A DNA stretch of 22,624 bases from an uncultured Eubacteriales bacterium (GCA_900550585.1 URST01000026.1:1-22624), one strand, 5' to 3'. Positions 14,001-22,204 are shown, numbered from the stretch's first letter. Notes: generated from the letters alone by a model not told the origin. Numbers and translations: made by a program.

Positions 14001-14999
14001 GTTCACGAAGGTCTGGAACCGCTCCGTGATCTCGCCGTTTTTCAGCACCACCGCGCCGATCTCGGTGATGGCCTCCCGCTCCACCTTCAGGCCGGTGGTC
14101 TCGATGTCGAAGCACACGATCTCGTCGGCAAAATCCTGCTCCTGGGAGCCGTGGACGGCGATGCGGTCATCCAGATTGTTGACGAAGTAGCCCTCCACGC
14201 CGTAGAGGATCTTGATCTTCCCCTTGCCCGCGTCCCGGGCCTTGGGGAACGCCTGCACCGTGCCGTGGTCGGTGATGGCGATGGCGGGATGCCCCCACGC
14301 CGCCGCCTGCTTCACCACCTTGCCCACGTCGGTAAGGGCGTCCATGGTGCTCATCTGGGTATGGAGGTGCAGCTCCACCCGCTTTTCCGGGGCCGTGTCC
14401 TGCCGCCCCTGATGCTGGATGCGCTGGATGCTCACCGGCTGGAGCTGTACGTCCTTGCCGTCGAAGGTCAGCGTCAGCTTGCCCTGCACCCGCAGCCACA
14501 TGCCGTCGCTGACGGCACCGCCCAGCACCCTGGCCTCCTTCTCGTCCATGTATTTCCGCACGGACACGGAGCCGTGCTCATCGGTCATGTCGAAGTTCAG
14601 GCACCACTGGCCGGGCCGCCGCGTCTCATAGCACTCCATGCCGAATACGCGGCCCTCCACCACGGCCATGCCCATTTTCAGGTTCAGCTCCGCGATGGGG
14701 ATGACCCTGCCCTTGATCTCCTTGCCGTACAGCAGGTCGCTGCCGCCCTTGCCCACGGCCTGGGGCGCGGAAAAGCGCAGCTGCACCCGGCGCAGGTCGT
14801 ACTGCTCCGCCAGCAGATGCTCCAGCGCCTTCACCGCCGCGTCCGGCACCGTCTCGCTGCTGACGGCCTGCACCTCGATGGTGCGGGCCTCCCGGTCCAG
14901 CACGCCGCCGGTCACATAGGCATCGTGCAGCAGCAGGCGCAGCTGGCGCGGCGCCTGAAAGCTCTCGAATAATGTAAAAAACGGTAATTTCTCCGCCAT
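11058..14999 (-). CDS. polC: DNA polymerase III PolC-type, replicative alpha subunit with proofreading exonuclease
   Basis: A 1313-residue polymerase. In order: N-terminal domain (1-95), OB-like domain (about 98-195), PHP domain from RVELHLHTQMS (207-217) with AITDHG (241-246), DEDD proofreading exonuclease inserted in PHP (CFDIETTGL 296-304, AAHNAEFD 376-383, HHRASDDA 435-442), the second half of PHP with CATGDVHF (607-614), palm with GSRGSVGSSLVAYMSG, a zinc-knuckle with CPKC (784-787) and CPVC (809-812), and catalytic VPDIDLNFSGEY (Asp 838 and 840), followed by fingers and the C-terminal domain. The region before PHP is about 130 residues shorter than in B. subtilis PolC, mainly in the first N-terminal domain. 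AAGGTGAG precedes the ATG, 9 bases after ispG. Last gene of the operon. Confidence 0.98.
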   Translation of the reverse strand: MAEKLPFFTLFESFQAPRQLRLLLHDAYVTGGVLDREARTIEVQAVSSETVPDAAVKALEHLLAEQYDLRRVQLRFSAPQAVGKGGSDLLYGKEIKGRVIPIAELNLKMGMAVVEGRVFGMECYETRRPGQWCLNFDMTDEHGSVSVRKYMDEKEARVLGGAVSDGMWLRVQGKLTLTFDGKDVQLQPVSIQRIQHQGRQDTAPEKRVELHLHTQMSTMDALTDVGKVVKQAAAWGHPAIAITDHGTVQAFPKARDAGKGKIKILYGVEGYFVNNLDDRIAVHGSQEQDFADEIVCFDIETTGLKVEREAITEIGAVVLKNGEITERFQTFVNPNRRLTPEIIGLTGITDAMLADAPQLKEALTAFLQFVNGRPLAAHNAEFDISFIRAGCRKVGLDFDPTYVDSLILAQNLLPELGKYKLDIVAEHLDLPAFNHHRASDDAAMVGYMLIPFFEKMEKELGIHSLQQINGEMLKLRPRGSKSRFPKHIIILAKNKLGLKHLYQLISASNLKYFKRVPTIPKTELAAHREGLIIGSACEAGELFRAVADHKDWAELKRIASFYDYLEIQPICNNMFMLRNGDVQSEEELREFNRTIVRLGEELGKPVCATGDVHFQEPEDEVYRHILLASKKFPDADAPLPIYFKTTDEMLEEFAYLGPETAHKVVIDDPRRIADRIEDIELLPPGQLFPPRLENSEQELHDMVWDKCHALYGDQPPQLIVDRLDVELKSILGKYDVVYMSAQKLVQRSLENGYLVGSRGSVGSSLVAYMSGITEVNSLPPHYRCPKCKNTEFITDGSYGCGADMPDKVCPVCGEKYIKDGFDIPFETFLGYGGGKVPDIDLNFSGEYQARAHQHAIEMFGKTQVFRAGTIGTLAEKTAFGMVKKYLEERGQTASNAEMNRLTQGCVGVRRTTGQHPGGLVVVPDDMDVEDFTAVQHPADDAGSDTITTHFEYHCMEDNLLKLDMLGHDDPTMIKMLEDLTGVNARAIPLDDPDTMSIFTSSKVLGFENDEILGPTGAVAIPEFNTRFTRGMLMDTMPKDFNTLVRLSGFSHGTDVWLGNARELIVSGTASVLETVGCRDDIMLYLISMGLDPKMSFKIMEAVRKGKVKKKGFEEGWEEAMRDHEVPDWYIGSLAKIGYLFPKAHAVAYVMMAFRIAWFKVHEPLAFYATFFSIRAKAFDAEYCCAGLDAVKRKIKEIENNKDATDVEQNLMVTLEVCYEFYLRGFHFDTIDIYKSDATRFVITENGLLPPFVTVRGLGETAALDTVEKRKGKTFISVEEFANTCSKLSKTHIEQLKALGAFAGMADTSQVSLF

Positions 15000-15008
15000 T
15001 TTCTCACC

Positions 15009-16046
15009 TTACAGCTTGTCTATTTCCTGAAACAGCGCGTCCACCAGCTGCTCCTGCGGCACCTTGCGCAGGATCCTGCCCCTGGCGAACAGCAACCCCT
15101 CGCCGACGCCGCCGGCGATGCCCACGTCCGCGCCGGACGCCTCGCCCGGTCCATTGACCACGCACCCCATCACCGCCACGGTGATGGGCTTGGTGCAGCC
15201 CTGCAGCCGGCGCTCCACTTCCCGTGCGATGGGGATCATGTCGTACTTCGTCCTGCCGCAGGTGGGGCAGGAGATCAGATCCGGCCCGCTGCGGCGGATG
15301 CCCGCCGCCTGCAAAATGCGCTTGGCGGCGATGACCTCCTCCACCGGGTCCGCCGTCAGGCTCACCCGCAGCGTATCGCCCACGCCCATGCACAGAAGGC
15401 CGCCGATGCCGATGGCGGATTTCAGCACGCCCATCTCCGGTGTGCCCGCCTCCGTGACGCCCAGATGCAGCGGATAGTCCGTCTGCTCACGGAGCATCCG
15501 GTAGGCCGCCATGTTCACCGGCACCCGGGAGCACTTCACGGAGATACAGATGTCGTCGAAACCACAGTCATTCAGCAGGCGTACATGCCCCATGGCGCTG
15601 TCCACCAGTGCCTGAGCTGTAACGCCGCCGTATCTGGCCAGCAGATTCTTTTCCAGCGACCCGCCGTTGACGCCGATGCGGATGGGGATGCCCCGCTCCC
15701 GGCAGGCGTCTGCTACGGCCCGCACCCGCTCCTTGGCGCCGATATTGCCGGGGTTGATACGGATCTTGTCAACGCCGCCCTCGGCGCACAGCAGCGCCAG
15801 CTTATAGTCGAAATGGATGTCCGCCACCAGCGGAATGTGGATGCGGGCCTTGATGGCCGGGATGGCCCGGGCCGCCTCCTCCGTGGGCACGGCCACGCGG
15901 ATGATCTCGCACCCCGCCTGCTCCAGCCGGAGGATCTGCTGCACCGTGGCGTCCACGTTCTCCGTGGCGGTATTGCACATGGACTGGATGCTCACCGGCG
16001 CGCCGCCGCCCACGGCCACGCCGCCCACCATGATCTGTCTGCTCAT
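15009..16046 (-). CDS. ispG: 4-hydroxy-3-methylbut-2-en-1-yl diphosphate synthase (flavodoxin)
   Basis: A 345-residue enzyme that reductively opens MEcPP to HMBPP in the MEP isoprenoid pathway. The TIM-barrel part starts VGGVAVGGGAPVSIQSMCNT and includes VADIHFD (74-80) and KIRINPGNIG (94-103). The [4Fe-4S] ligands are all present: Cys260 and Cys263 in ISCPTCGRTK, Cys295 in GCVVNGPGEA, and Glu302. The start at 16046 was chosen because GAGAGGGG is just upstream and the protein begins with the family's usual N-terminus; the frame remains open far upstream but that sequence is a shadow of rseP. It sits with dxr, the committed step of the same pathway. Confidence 0.97.
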   Translation of the reverse strand: MSRQIMVGGVAVGGGAPVSIQSMCNTATENVDATVQQILRLEQAGCEIIRVAVPTEEAARAIPAIKARIHIPLVADIHFDYKLALLCAEGGVDKIRINPGNIGAKERVRAVADACRERGIPIRIGVNGGSLEKNLLARYGGVTAQALVDSAMGHVRLLNDCGFDDICISVKCSRVPVNMAAYRMLREQTDYPLHLGVTEAGTPEMGVLKSAIGIGGLLCMGVGDTLRVSLTADPVEEVIAAKRILQAAGIRRSGPDLISCPTCGRTKYDMIPIAREVERRLQGCTKPITVAVMGCVVNGPGEASGADVGIAGGVGEGLLFARGRILRKVPQEQLVDALFQEIDKL

Positions 16047-16057
16047 CGTATCCCCTC

Positions 16058-17119
16058 TCAGTGTACCAGCTTCCACACGTCGCTGAACGTGATGACCGCC
16101 ATCAGCGCCAGCAGCAGCACAAGCCCCGCAAAATGGATATAATTCTCGTATTTGGCCGGGATCTGCTTTTTGAACAGCAGCATGCCGACGGCGTTGATGA
16201 CAAGGAAGAATATCTTGCCGCCGTCCAGCGCCGGCAGAGGCAGCAGGTTCATCACCGCCAGGTTCACGGCGATGAGCGCCGCCAGATAGGCGATGTTCTC
16301 CACCGCCGCCCGGGCGCTGCCGGACTGCTCGCCCACCTGGGTCATGGTGGACACGATGCCCACCGGCCCGCTGAGATCCTTCACACCGGCTTCGCCGGTC
16401 ACCAGCATCTGCAGGCTCAGCCGCACCATGCGCACGAAATCCACGGCGTTGTTCCATGTGTAGGACAGCTTCCGCCCCAGCGTGGCCTCCTCCGCGCCGA
16501 AGTACAGCCCGTAGCTGGTGTAGGACTCGCCGTTCTGGTCGGTGTAGGTCTGCGGCGACATGGGAAAGTCCGTCAGTGTGACCTTCTCCCCGTTCCGCTC
16601 CACCACCAGGTCAAAAACGCCGGTCTTGTTCAGACCCAGCAGCAGCCTGACATCGCTGTACATGTACACCCGCTCGCCGTCGATGCGCAGCAGGCGGTCG
16701 CCGGTCTGCAGGCCCTCCGCACTCTCCAGCGGGCAGCCGTCGGCAAAGCCGGTGATCACCGGCTCGTAGAAGGCCTTCGCCCCGGCGTACAGCGCCAGAA
16801 TGATGAGAAGGCCCGCGATGAAGTTCATGGCCGCGCCCGCCGCGAAGATCAGGAGCTTGGCCCAGAAGCCCTGGTTGTTCAGAGCCGCCGGGTCGTCGGA
16901 GTCCTCCTCCTCGCCCTCCATGGCGCAGAAGCCGCCCACCGGGAACAGCCGCAGGGAGTACTGCGTCTCCCCCTTCTGCTTCTTCCACAGGGCCGGCCCC
17001 ATGCCGATGGAAAACTCGTTGACCCGCACGCCGCAGGCCTTGGCCGCCATGAAATGGCCCAGCTCGTGAACGGCGATGAGCACGCCGAACACAAGGATGG
17101 CCGCTAAGATATATACCAT
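16058..17119 (-). CDS. rseP: Site-2 zinc metalloprotease RseP/RasP, M50 family
   Basis: A 353-residue membrane protease that cuts substrates within the bilayer, typically anti-sigma factors and leftover signal peptides. The zinc site HELGH is at 18-22 in the first membrane helix; a second conserved motif PVGGF follows at about 61-65. A PDZ domain occupies about 120-200 (GLQTGDRLLRIDGERV), and the distal catalytic motif is NLLPLPALDGGK near 296-307. Four membrane segments fit the family. AAGGAG lies about 10 bases before the ATG. About 30 bases separate it from dxr. Confidence 0.97.
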   Translation of the reverse strand: MVYILAAILVFGVLIAVHELGHFMAAKACGVRVNEFSIGMGPALWKKQKGETQYSLRLFPVGGFCAMEGEEEDSDDPAALNNQGFWAKLLIFAAGAAMNFIAGLLIILALYAGAKAFYEPVITGFADGCPLESAEGLQTGDRLLRIDGERVYMYSDVRLLLGLNKTGVFDLVVERNGEKVTLTDFPMSPQTYTDQNGESYTSYGLYFGAEEATLGRKLSYTWNNAVDFVRMVRLSLQMLVTGEAGVKDLSGPVGIVSTMTQVGEQSGSARAAVENIAYLAALIAVNLAVMNLLPLPALDGGKIFFLVINAVGMLLFKKQIPAKYENYIHFAGLVLLLALMAVITFSDVWKLVH

Positions 17120-17149
17120 TGCTACAACTCCTTTATGGCGCCCCGCGCC

Positions 17150-18286
17150 TTACAGGACAGCCTCCCGGGCCATCCTGTCTGCTTCCAGTATATCCGCAAG
17201 GCCTGGCCGATATTGCAGCGGTACGCGGGAAAGCGCCTGCTCCACCAGCCGCGGGATGTCGTTGAACCCGATGGCGCCCTGCAAAAAACGCTGCACCGCC
17301 GCCTCGTTGGCGCCGTTCATCACGGCGCAGGCCGTGCCGCCCGCCGCCGCGCACTGCCGGGCGATGCGCAGGCAGGGGAACGCCTCCATGTCCGGCGCGC
17401 TGAACGTCAGCGCGCCGCAGGTCAGCAGATCCAGCGTCCTGTCCGGTGTCTGTACCCGATGGGGGTACGTCAGCGCGTAGCGGATGGGCAGCTTCATGTC
17501 CGGTGTGCCCAACTGGGCCAGCACGGCCCCGTCCCGGAACTCCACCAGCGAGTGGACGATGCTCTGGCGGTGGATCACCGCCTCCACCTGCTCCACCGGC
17601 AGGTCGTACAGCCGCATGGCCTCGATGATCTCCAGCCCCTTGTTCATCAGGGTGGCCGAGTCGACGGTGATCTTGGCGCCCATGGTCCAGTTGGGATTCT
17701 TCAGGGCGTCCGCCGCCGTCACATGCTCCAGCTCCGCAAAGGAGCGGCCGAAAAACGGCCCGCCGGAGCAGGTCAGCAGCAGGCGTCTGACCTCCCCTCT
17801 GTCCCGGCAGCCCTGCAAACACTGGAAAATGGCGCTGTGCTCCGAATCCACCGGTACGATCTCCGCCCCCGTCTCCCGGGCGGCGGCCATCACCAGCTCA
17901 CCGGCGCACACCAGCGTCTCCTTATTGGCCAGGGCGATGCGCTTTTTGGCCATGATGGCCGCCAGCGTCGGGGCCAGCCCCACGCTGCCCATCACCGCCG
18001 TTACCACCGTGTCCGCCTCCGGCAGCGTGGCGGCGGCGGTCAGGCCCTCCGGTCCCTCCATCACCTCAATGCCGGTGCCCCGCAGGCGCCCGCGCAGCTC
18101 TTTGGCCGCAGCGGGGTCATACAGCACGGCAAGGCGCGGCCTGAATCGCCGCGCCTGCTGTTCCAACAGATCCACCTGTCGATTGGCGGTCAGCGCCGCC
18201 ACGGAAAGTCCCAGCTCCTGCGCCACGGACAGCGTCTGCCGTCCGATAGAGCCTGTGGCGCCCAGCAGGGATATGGTCTTTGTCAT
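17150..18286 (-). CDS. dxr: 1-deoxy-D-xylulose 5-phosphate reductoisomerase
   Basis: A 378-residue enzyme that converts DXP to MEP with NADPH, the committed step of the non-mevalonate isoprenoid pathway. It has the nucleotide-binding loop GATGSIG (9-15), ALANKETLV (118-126), metal ligands in VDSEH (146-150), and KITVDSATLMNKGLEIIEA with the third acidic ligand. Length is normal. The start at 18286 has a TGAGGG Shine-Dalgarno. It is the target of fosmidomycin in other bacteria. Confidence 0.98.
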   Translation of the reverse strand: MTKTISLLGATGSIGRQTLSVAQELGLSVAALTANRQVDLLEQQARRFRPRLAVLYDPAAAKELRGRLRGTGIEVMEGPEGLTAAATLPEADTVVTAVMGSVGLAPTLAAIMAKKRIALANKETLVCAGELVMAAARETGAEIVPVDSEHSAIFQCLQGCRDRGEVRRLLLTCSGGPFFGRSFAELEHVTAADALKNPNWTMGAKITVDSATLMNKGLEIIEAMRLYDLPVEQVEAVIHRQSIVHSLVEFRDGAVLAQLGTPDMKLPIRYALTYPHRVQTPDRTLDLLTCGALTFSAPDMEAFPCLRIARQCAAAGGTACAVMNGANEAAVQRFLQGAIGFNDIPRLVEQALSRVPLQYRPGLADILEADRMAREAVL

Positions 18287-18296
18287 AGATGTACCC

Positions 18297-19139
18297 TCAA
18301 TACAGCGTTACCGCGTCCACGATCATCCAGATCACCGGCGCGGCGAAGATCACGCTGTCGAACCGGTCCAGCACGCCGCCGTGCCCCGGCAGCAGCCGCC
18401 CGTAGTCCTTGATGCCGTACTGCCGCTTGATGCAGGAGAAGCTGAGGTCGCCCAGCTGGCCCAGCACCGCGCCCACAAGGCCCAGCAGCACACACCAGCC
18501 GATGTGCAGCGGCACCTCCGTACAAAGGAAGAAGAAGATGCGGAACAGGATCATGCCCGCCATGCCGCCCACAAGGCCGCTGACCGCGCCCTCCCGGGTC
18601 TTTTTGGGGCTGACCAGCGGCGCCAGCTTCGTCCTGCCGAACATCATGCCGCCGAACAGGGCCATGGCATCGCTCATAAAGGCCGCCACCAGCGGGATGA
18701 GCACCAGCCCCGCCCCGTGCTCCAGCATCCGCAGCCGCAGAAGGCAGCTGAGCGCCAGCGGGATGGCGATGCCCGCCGCCAGCACGGCGCACAGCGCCGT
18801 GAAGTCCAGTTCCTCCTTCTTGCCGTACTCCAGCACCATGCACAAAAACACCACGAGCACCAGCGCCGCCGTCAGCCAGGGCATCAGCCCCGCCGCGGCC
18901 GTGCCGGCGAACCGCTCATGGCGGAAGTAGACGTCCGCCACCGTGAAGGCGGACAGCGCAGCCGCCAGCCCCCACCAGCGCCGGGTCTTTTCCGGCGGCA
19001 GCACCGCCGCCAGCAGCTCGTGGCTGCCGATGATGCACAGGCCCATGATAAGGGCCATCGTGGCCCAGTCCGGGGCGAAGCACAGTACGCCCAGCAGCGC
19101 GGGGATGCCCACCACGGCCACCAAAATTCTCTGTTTCAT
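18297..19139 (-). CDS. cdsA: Phosphatidate cytidylyltransferase
   Basis: A 280-residue, multi-span membrane enzyme that makes CDP-diacylglycerol from phosphatidate and CTP for phospholipid synthesis. The family signature near the C-terminus is intact: SCIKRQYGIKDYGRLLPGHG followed by GVLDRFDS. Upstream conserved parts include FMSDAMALFGG, FGRTKLAPLVSPKKT and GLVGAVLGQLGDLSFS. AAGGAG precedes the ATG by 6 bases, and the stop lies 10 bases upstream of dxr. Confidence 0.97.
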   Translation of the reverse strand: MKQRILVAVVGIPALLGVLCFAPDWATMALIMGLCIIGSHELLAAVLPPEKTRRWWGLAAALSAFTVADVYFRHERFAGTAAAGLMPWLTAALVLVVFLCMVLEYGKKEELDFTALCAVLAAGIAIPLALSCLLRLRMLEHGAGLVLIPLVAAFMSDAMALFGGMMFGRTKLAPLVSPKKTREGAVSGLVGGMAGMILFRIFFFLCTEVPLHIGWCVLLGLVGAVLGQLGDLSFSCIKRQYGIKDYGRLLPGHGGVLDRFDSVIFAAPVIWMIVDAVTLY

Positions 19140-19148
19140 GCCGTCTCC

Positions 19149-19883
19149 TTACGCCTTCACGCCGCCGAACCGGCGATCCCGCTTCTGATAGTCGATGATG
19201 GCCTTGTCCAGCTCCTCACGGGTGAAGTCCGGCCACAGGGTGTCGCAGAAGTAAAACTCGCTGTAAGCGCACTGCCACAGCAGGAAGTTGGAGAGCCGCA
19301 GCTCACCGCTGGGCCGGATGATCAGCTCCGGGTCGGGGATGCCGGCGGAGTACAGGTACTTGCCGAAGTTCTCCTCCGTCCAGTCCTCCCCCGCCTCGGC
19401 GCACTGCCGCGCGGCCCGCAGGATCTCCGCCCGCCCGCCGTAGTTCAGGCAGATATTGGCCTGAAACCCGTCGTAATGACCGCTGATCTCCCGCGTCTCC
19501 GCCGCCAGCTCCTGCAATTCCGGAGCGATGGCGGACAGGTCGCCGAAGAATTTCAGACGGATATGGTCTCTCTCCATGGTGTCCACGGCCTCCAGCAGGT
19601 ACTGCTTCAAAAGGCCCATGATGGCGCCGACCTCGTCAGCCGGACGTTTCCAGTTCTCCGTGGAGAACGCATACACCGTCAGGTATTCCACGCCCAGCTC
19701 CTTGCAGTAGGTGGCGATATCCCGGAACACCTCGGCCCCCGCCTTATGGCCGGCAGTGCGCGGCAGCGAACGCTGCTTTGCCCAACGACCGTTGCCGTCC
19801 ATGATAATAGCGATATGGCGGGGAAGGCGGTTTTTGTCCACCTCCCCCGCCGTATGGGGCATTTTTCTGCGGAACAGGCCCAT
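19149..19883 (-). CDS. uppS: Isoprenyl transferase, undecaprenyl diphosphate synthase
   Basis: A 244-residue cis-prenyltransferase that extends farnesyl diphosphate with isopentenyl diphosphate to the C55 carrier used for peptidoglycan. Signature motifs: HIAIIMDGNGRWAK with catalytic Asp29, GHKAG, YAFSTENWKRP, CLNYGGRAEI, and PDPELIIRPSGELRLSNFLL near the C-terminus. The usual RTSGE is RPSGE here, a conservative oddity. The ATG overlaps the frr stop by one base. Confidence 0.97.
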   Translation of the reverse strand: MGLFRRKMPHTAGEVDKNRLPRHIAIIMDGNGRWAKQRSLPRTAGHKAGAEVFRDIATYCKELGVEYLTVYAFSTENWKRPADEVGAIMGLLKQYLLEAVDTMERDHIRLKFFGDLSAIAPELQELAAETREISGHYDGFQANICLNYGGRAEILRAARQCAEAGEDWTEENFGKYLYSAGIPDPELIIRPSGELRLSNFLLWQCAYSEFYFCDTLWPDFTREELDKAIIDYQKRDRRFGGVKA

Positions 19884-20440
19884 CAGACGGACATCAGTTC
19901 CTTTTCCTTGTTGTCCAGCAGCTTATCCAGCTCCTTGCAGCTGTCGTCGGTCAGCTTCTGCAGGTCCTTCTCCACGATCTTCATCTCGTCCTCGGTGATC
20001 TCGGAGGCCTTCTGCTGCTTCTTGAAATTCTCCAGGGCGTCGCGGCGGATGTTGCGCACAGCCACCTTGCCCGCCTCGGTATATTTGTGGATCTGCTTCA
20101 CCAGCTCCTTGCGGCGCTCCTCCGTCAGCTGGGGGAAGGCCAGGCGGATGCACTTGCCGTCGTTCTGGGGATTGATGCCCAGGTCAGACTCCTGAATGGC
20201 CTTCTCGATGCCCTTGAGGATGGATGCGTCCCACGGCGTGATCACCAGCGTGCGGGGGTCGGGAGAACCGACGGATGCGATCTGCTGGATGGGCGTGGGG
20301 GTGCCGTAGTAGTCCACGCTGATGCGGTTGAGCACGGAAGCGTTGGCGCGGCCGGCACGCACGGTGTCGAAATCGCTGACCACGGATTCGATGCTTTTCT
20401 TCATTTTTTCCTCGTAGATCTTGTACTCGTCCTTTAACAT
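19883..20440 (-). CDS. frr: Ribosome recycling factor
   Basis: A 185-residue factor that, with EF-G, splits the post-termination ribosome. It begins with the coiled-coil helix (EEKMKKSIESVVSDFDTVRAGRA) and shows the conserved RAGRANASVLNRISVDYYG, SPDPRTLVITPWD, LGINPQNDGKCIRLAFPQLT and EERRKELVK segments. Normal length. AAGGAGG is located inside the end of pyrH, which stops 5 bases upstream. Confidence 0.98.
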   Translation of the reverse strand: MLKDEYKIYEEKMKKSIESVVSDFDTVRAGRANASVLNRISVDYYGTPTPIQQIASVGSPDPRTLVITPWDASILKGIEKAIQESDLGINPQNDGKCIRLAFPQLTEERRKELVKQIHKYTEAGKVAVRNIRRDALENFKKQQKASEITEDEMKIVEKDLQKLTDDSCKELDKLLDNKEKELMSV

Positions 20441-20445
20441 AGCGG

Positions 20446-21165
20446 TTAAGCCTCCTTCACGATCGTTCCGATTTTTTCGCCGCGCAGGGCGCGGATGATA
20501 TTCTGGGGGTCCTTCAGCGCAAACACCAGCACGGGGATGTGGTTGTCCATGGACAGGCTGGTGGCGGTGGAATCCATCACGGCCAGATGGCGCTTGAGCA
20601 CCTCGTCATAGGTGATGGAGTCGAACTTGACGGCCGATGCGTTCTTGGCGGGGTCGCTGTCGTACACGCCGTCGATGTTCTTGGCCAGCAGGATGATGTC
20701 GGCCTCGATCTCCGCCGCACGCAGCACCGCCGCGGTGTCGGTGGAAAAGAACGGGCACCCGATGCCGCAGCCGAAGATGACCACGCGGCCCTTCTCCAGA
20801 TGGCGGATGGCCCGCGCCCGGATATACGGCTCCGCCACGGCACGGATCTCCAGCGCCGTCTGCACCCGCACATCCACACCCTTCTGCTCCAGCACGTCGG
20901 CCATGGCCATGCAGTTCATGGCGGTGGCCAGCATGCCCATGTGGTCGGCGCGGGTGCGCTCGATATGCCCCTCGCCATCCTTGACGCCGCGCCAGAAGTT
21001 GCCGCCGCCGATGACGACGCCCACCTGCACGCCCATGTCCACGCACTCCCGGATGACATCGGCCACGCGGCCCATCACCTGAAAGTCCAGGCCGAAATGC
21101 TTGTCGCCTGCCAGCGCCTCGCCGCTGATCTTAATGAGTACCCGTTTGTATTTTGGCTGCTCCAT
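20446..21165 (-). CDS. pyrH: Uridylate kinase (UMP kinase)
   Basis: A 239-residue amino-acid-kinase fold enzyme that phosphorylates UMP to UDP as a hexamer, feeding RNA and UDP-sugar synthesis. Motifs: RVLIKISGEALAG at the N-terminus, VVIGGGNFWRG, DHMGMLATAMNCMAM, the nucleotide site FGCGIGCPFFSTDTAA, KNIDGVYDSDP and DSTATSL. GGGGAGG lies 7 bases before the ATG. It is the first gene of the operon; rpsB and tsf, often upstream, are absent here. Confidence 0.98.
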   Translation of the reverse strand: MEQPKYKRVLIKISGEALAGDKHFGLDFQVMGRVADVIRECVDMGVQVGVVIGGGNFWRGVKDGEGHIERTRADHMGMLATAMNCMAMADVLEQKGVDVRVQTALEIRAVAEPYIRARAIRHLEKGRVVIFGCGIGCPFFSTDTAAVLRAAEIEADIILLAKNIDGVYDSDPAKNASAVKFDSITYDEVLKRHLAVMDSTATSLSMDNHIPVLVFALKDPQNIIRALRGEKIGTIVKEA

Positions 21166-21195
21166 CGCATTGCCTCCCCGTTTTTTCTCTCTGGT

Positions 21196-21224
21196 ATTCT
21201 ACCTTATTTCTGCCGTTTTGCATA
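21196..21224 (-). promoter_or_regulatory. Probable promoter of the pyrH-polC operon
   Basis: Minus strand TAGAAT (21201-21196) with TATGCA (21224-21219) 17 bases upstream. The -10 is good, the -35 poor (three of six). An A/T-rich tract at 21231-21251 could act as an UP element for both divergent promoters. Confidence 0.45.
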
Positions 21225-21242
21225 GGGGTAAAAAGAAAAAAT

Positions 21243-21270
21243 TTGTTTTTTCCCCACGGCGGTGTATAAT
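21243..21270 (+). promoter_or_regulatory. Probable promoter of the metallo-hydrolase gene
   Basis: TATAAT at 21265-21270 is a perfect -10; TTGTTT (21243-21248), 16 bases upstream, is a weak -35. The start codon at 21302 leaves a leader of about 25 bases with GGGAGG. Confidence 0.6.
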
Positions 21271-21301
21271 GGGGAAAACACCGTTTCCGGGAGGGACCGC
21301 C

Positions 21302-22204
21302 ATGGAGCTGAAGCACATACTGGGCCGCACCTGGGCGGCGGAGGGCGCCACCGCCCTGCTGCCCGTCTATTTTCTCACGGACCGGGACATCGTCCTCATC
21401 GACACCGGCTACGCCAAGCTGGACCGCCCCGGCCTGACACACCTTATCGACGACAACGGCCTGCGCCTGCGGGGCATCATCTGCTCCCACGCCCACTTTG
21501 ACCACACCGGCAACGTCCGCTATCTCCAGCAGCGGTACGGCTGCCCCGCCGCCATCCAGCTCATCGAGGCCGGCATCTCCGTGAATCCCGACAGCTACCG
21601 GGCCAACTATGTGGCCCTGACCTACGGCAAGAGCCGCCAGCTGTTTTTAGAGGAGTGCTTCACCGCTGACATCATCATCGGCCCGGAGGACGACCATCTG
21701 GACATGGCCGGCGCCCGCTTCGGCATATTGCAGCTGCCCGGTCACTCCGCCGGCCATATCGGCATCGTCACGCCGGACGGCGCAGCCTATGTGGGGGACT
21801 GTCTCATCGACCACGAACAGATCGCCGCCGCAAAGCTGCCCACCAGCATGTTCATCGCACGGGATCTGGAGAGCAAGGCGCGCCTGCACCGGCTGGACGC
21901 TCCGGCCTACATCGTGGCCCACAAGCAGGTGCTGACGGACCGCGCCGCCTTTGACGCCCTGATCGACGAGAACATCGCCTTCATCCACGCCAAGGAGCGG
22001 GAGCTGCTGGACGACCTTACCGACGGCATGACGTTTTCCGACTGGATCGCCGCCTTCTGCCGCCGGGAGGATATCCGCACCCACAACGAGCTGAAATTCA
22101 GCGTGGTGGAGCGGAATTTCTCCAACTTCGCCGCGTGGCTCACCGACAGCGGCCGCGTCACCATCCAGCGGGAGTTCTGCGCCAAGAGATACTACCACGC
22201 CTGA
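21302..22204 (+). CDS. Metallo-beta-lactamase-fold hydrolase
   Basis: A 300-residue MBL-fold protein. The metal site is complete: HAHFDH (63-68), PGHS with His148, GDC with Asp166, and AHK with His207. After the fold is a helical C-terminal extension (about 215-300) with a closing basic segment. It should be a soluble binuclear metal hydrolase of the glyoxalase-II-like branch, but no residue fixes the substrate; thioester, lactone or phosphodiester hydrolysis are all possible. The start at 21302 has GGGAGG about 7 bases upstream; the frame is open earlier, over the pyrH promoter, without support. It stands alone, divergent from pyrH and closed by its own terminator. Confidence 0.92.
   Translation: MELKHILGRTWAAEGATALLPVYFLTDRDIVLIDTGYAKLDRPGLTHLIDDNGLRLRGIICSHAHFDHTGNVRYLQQRYGCPAAIQLIEAGISVNPDSYRANYVALTYGKSRQLFLEECFTADIIIGPEDDHLDMAGARFGILQLPGHSAGHIGIVTPDGAAYVGDCLIDHEQIAAAKLPTSMFIARDLESKARLHRLDAPAYIVAHKQVLTDRAAFDALIDENIAFIHAKERELLDDLTDGMTFSDWIAAFCRREDIRTHNELKFSVVERNFSNFAAWLTDSGRVTIQREFCAKRYYHA

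Noticed and set aside
12876..14972. 698-residue frame antisense to polC, and similar long frames at 10623-12731 and 17484-20195
   Set aside because: Same GC-driven shadow effect; no ribosome site or protein family, and they run across several real genes.
16047..16457. N-terminal extension of ispG by about 137 residues
   Set aside because: The extension is rich in Arg/Gly, overlaps rseP in another frame and has no homologous look; the start at 16046 has a ribosome site and the normal IspG N-terminus.
21101..21301. N-terminal extension of the metallo-hydrolase
   Set aside because: It would cover pyrH and both divergent promoters; the ATG at 21302 has GGGAGG in place.
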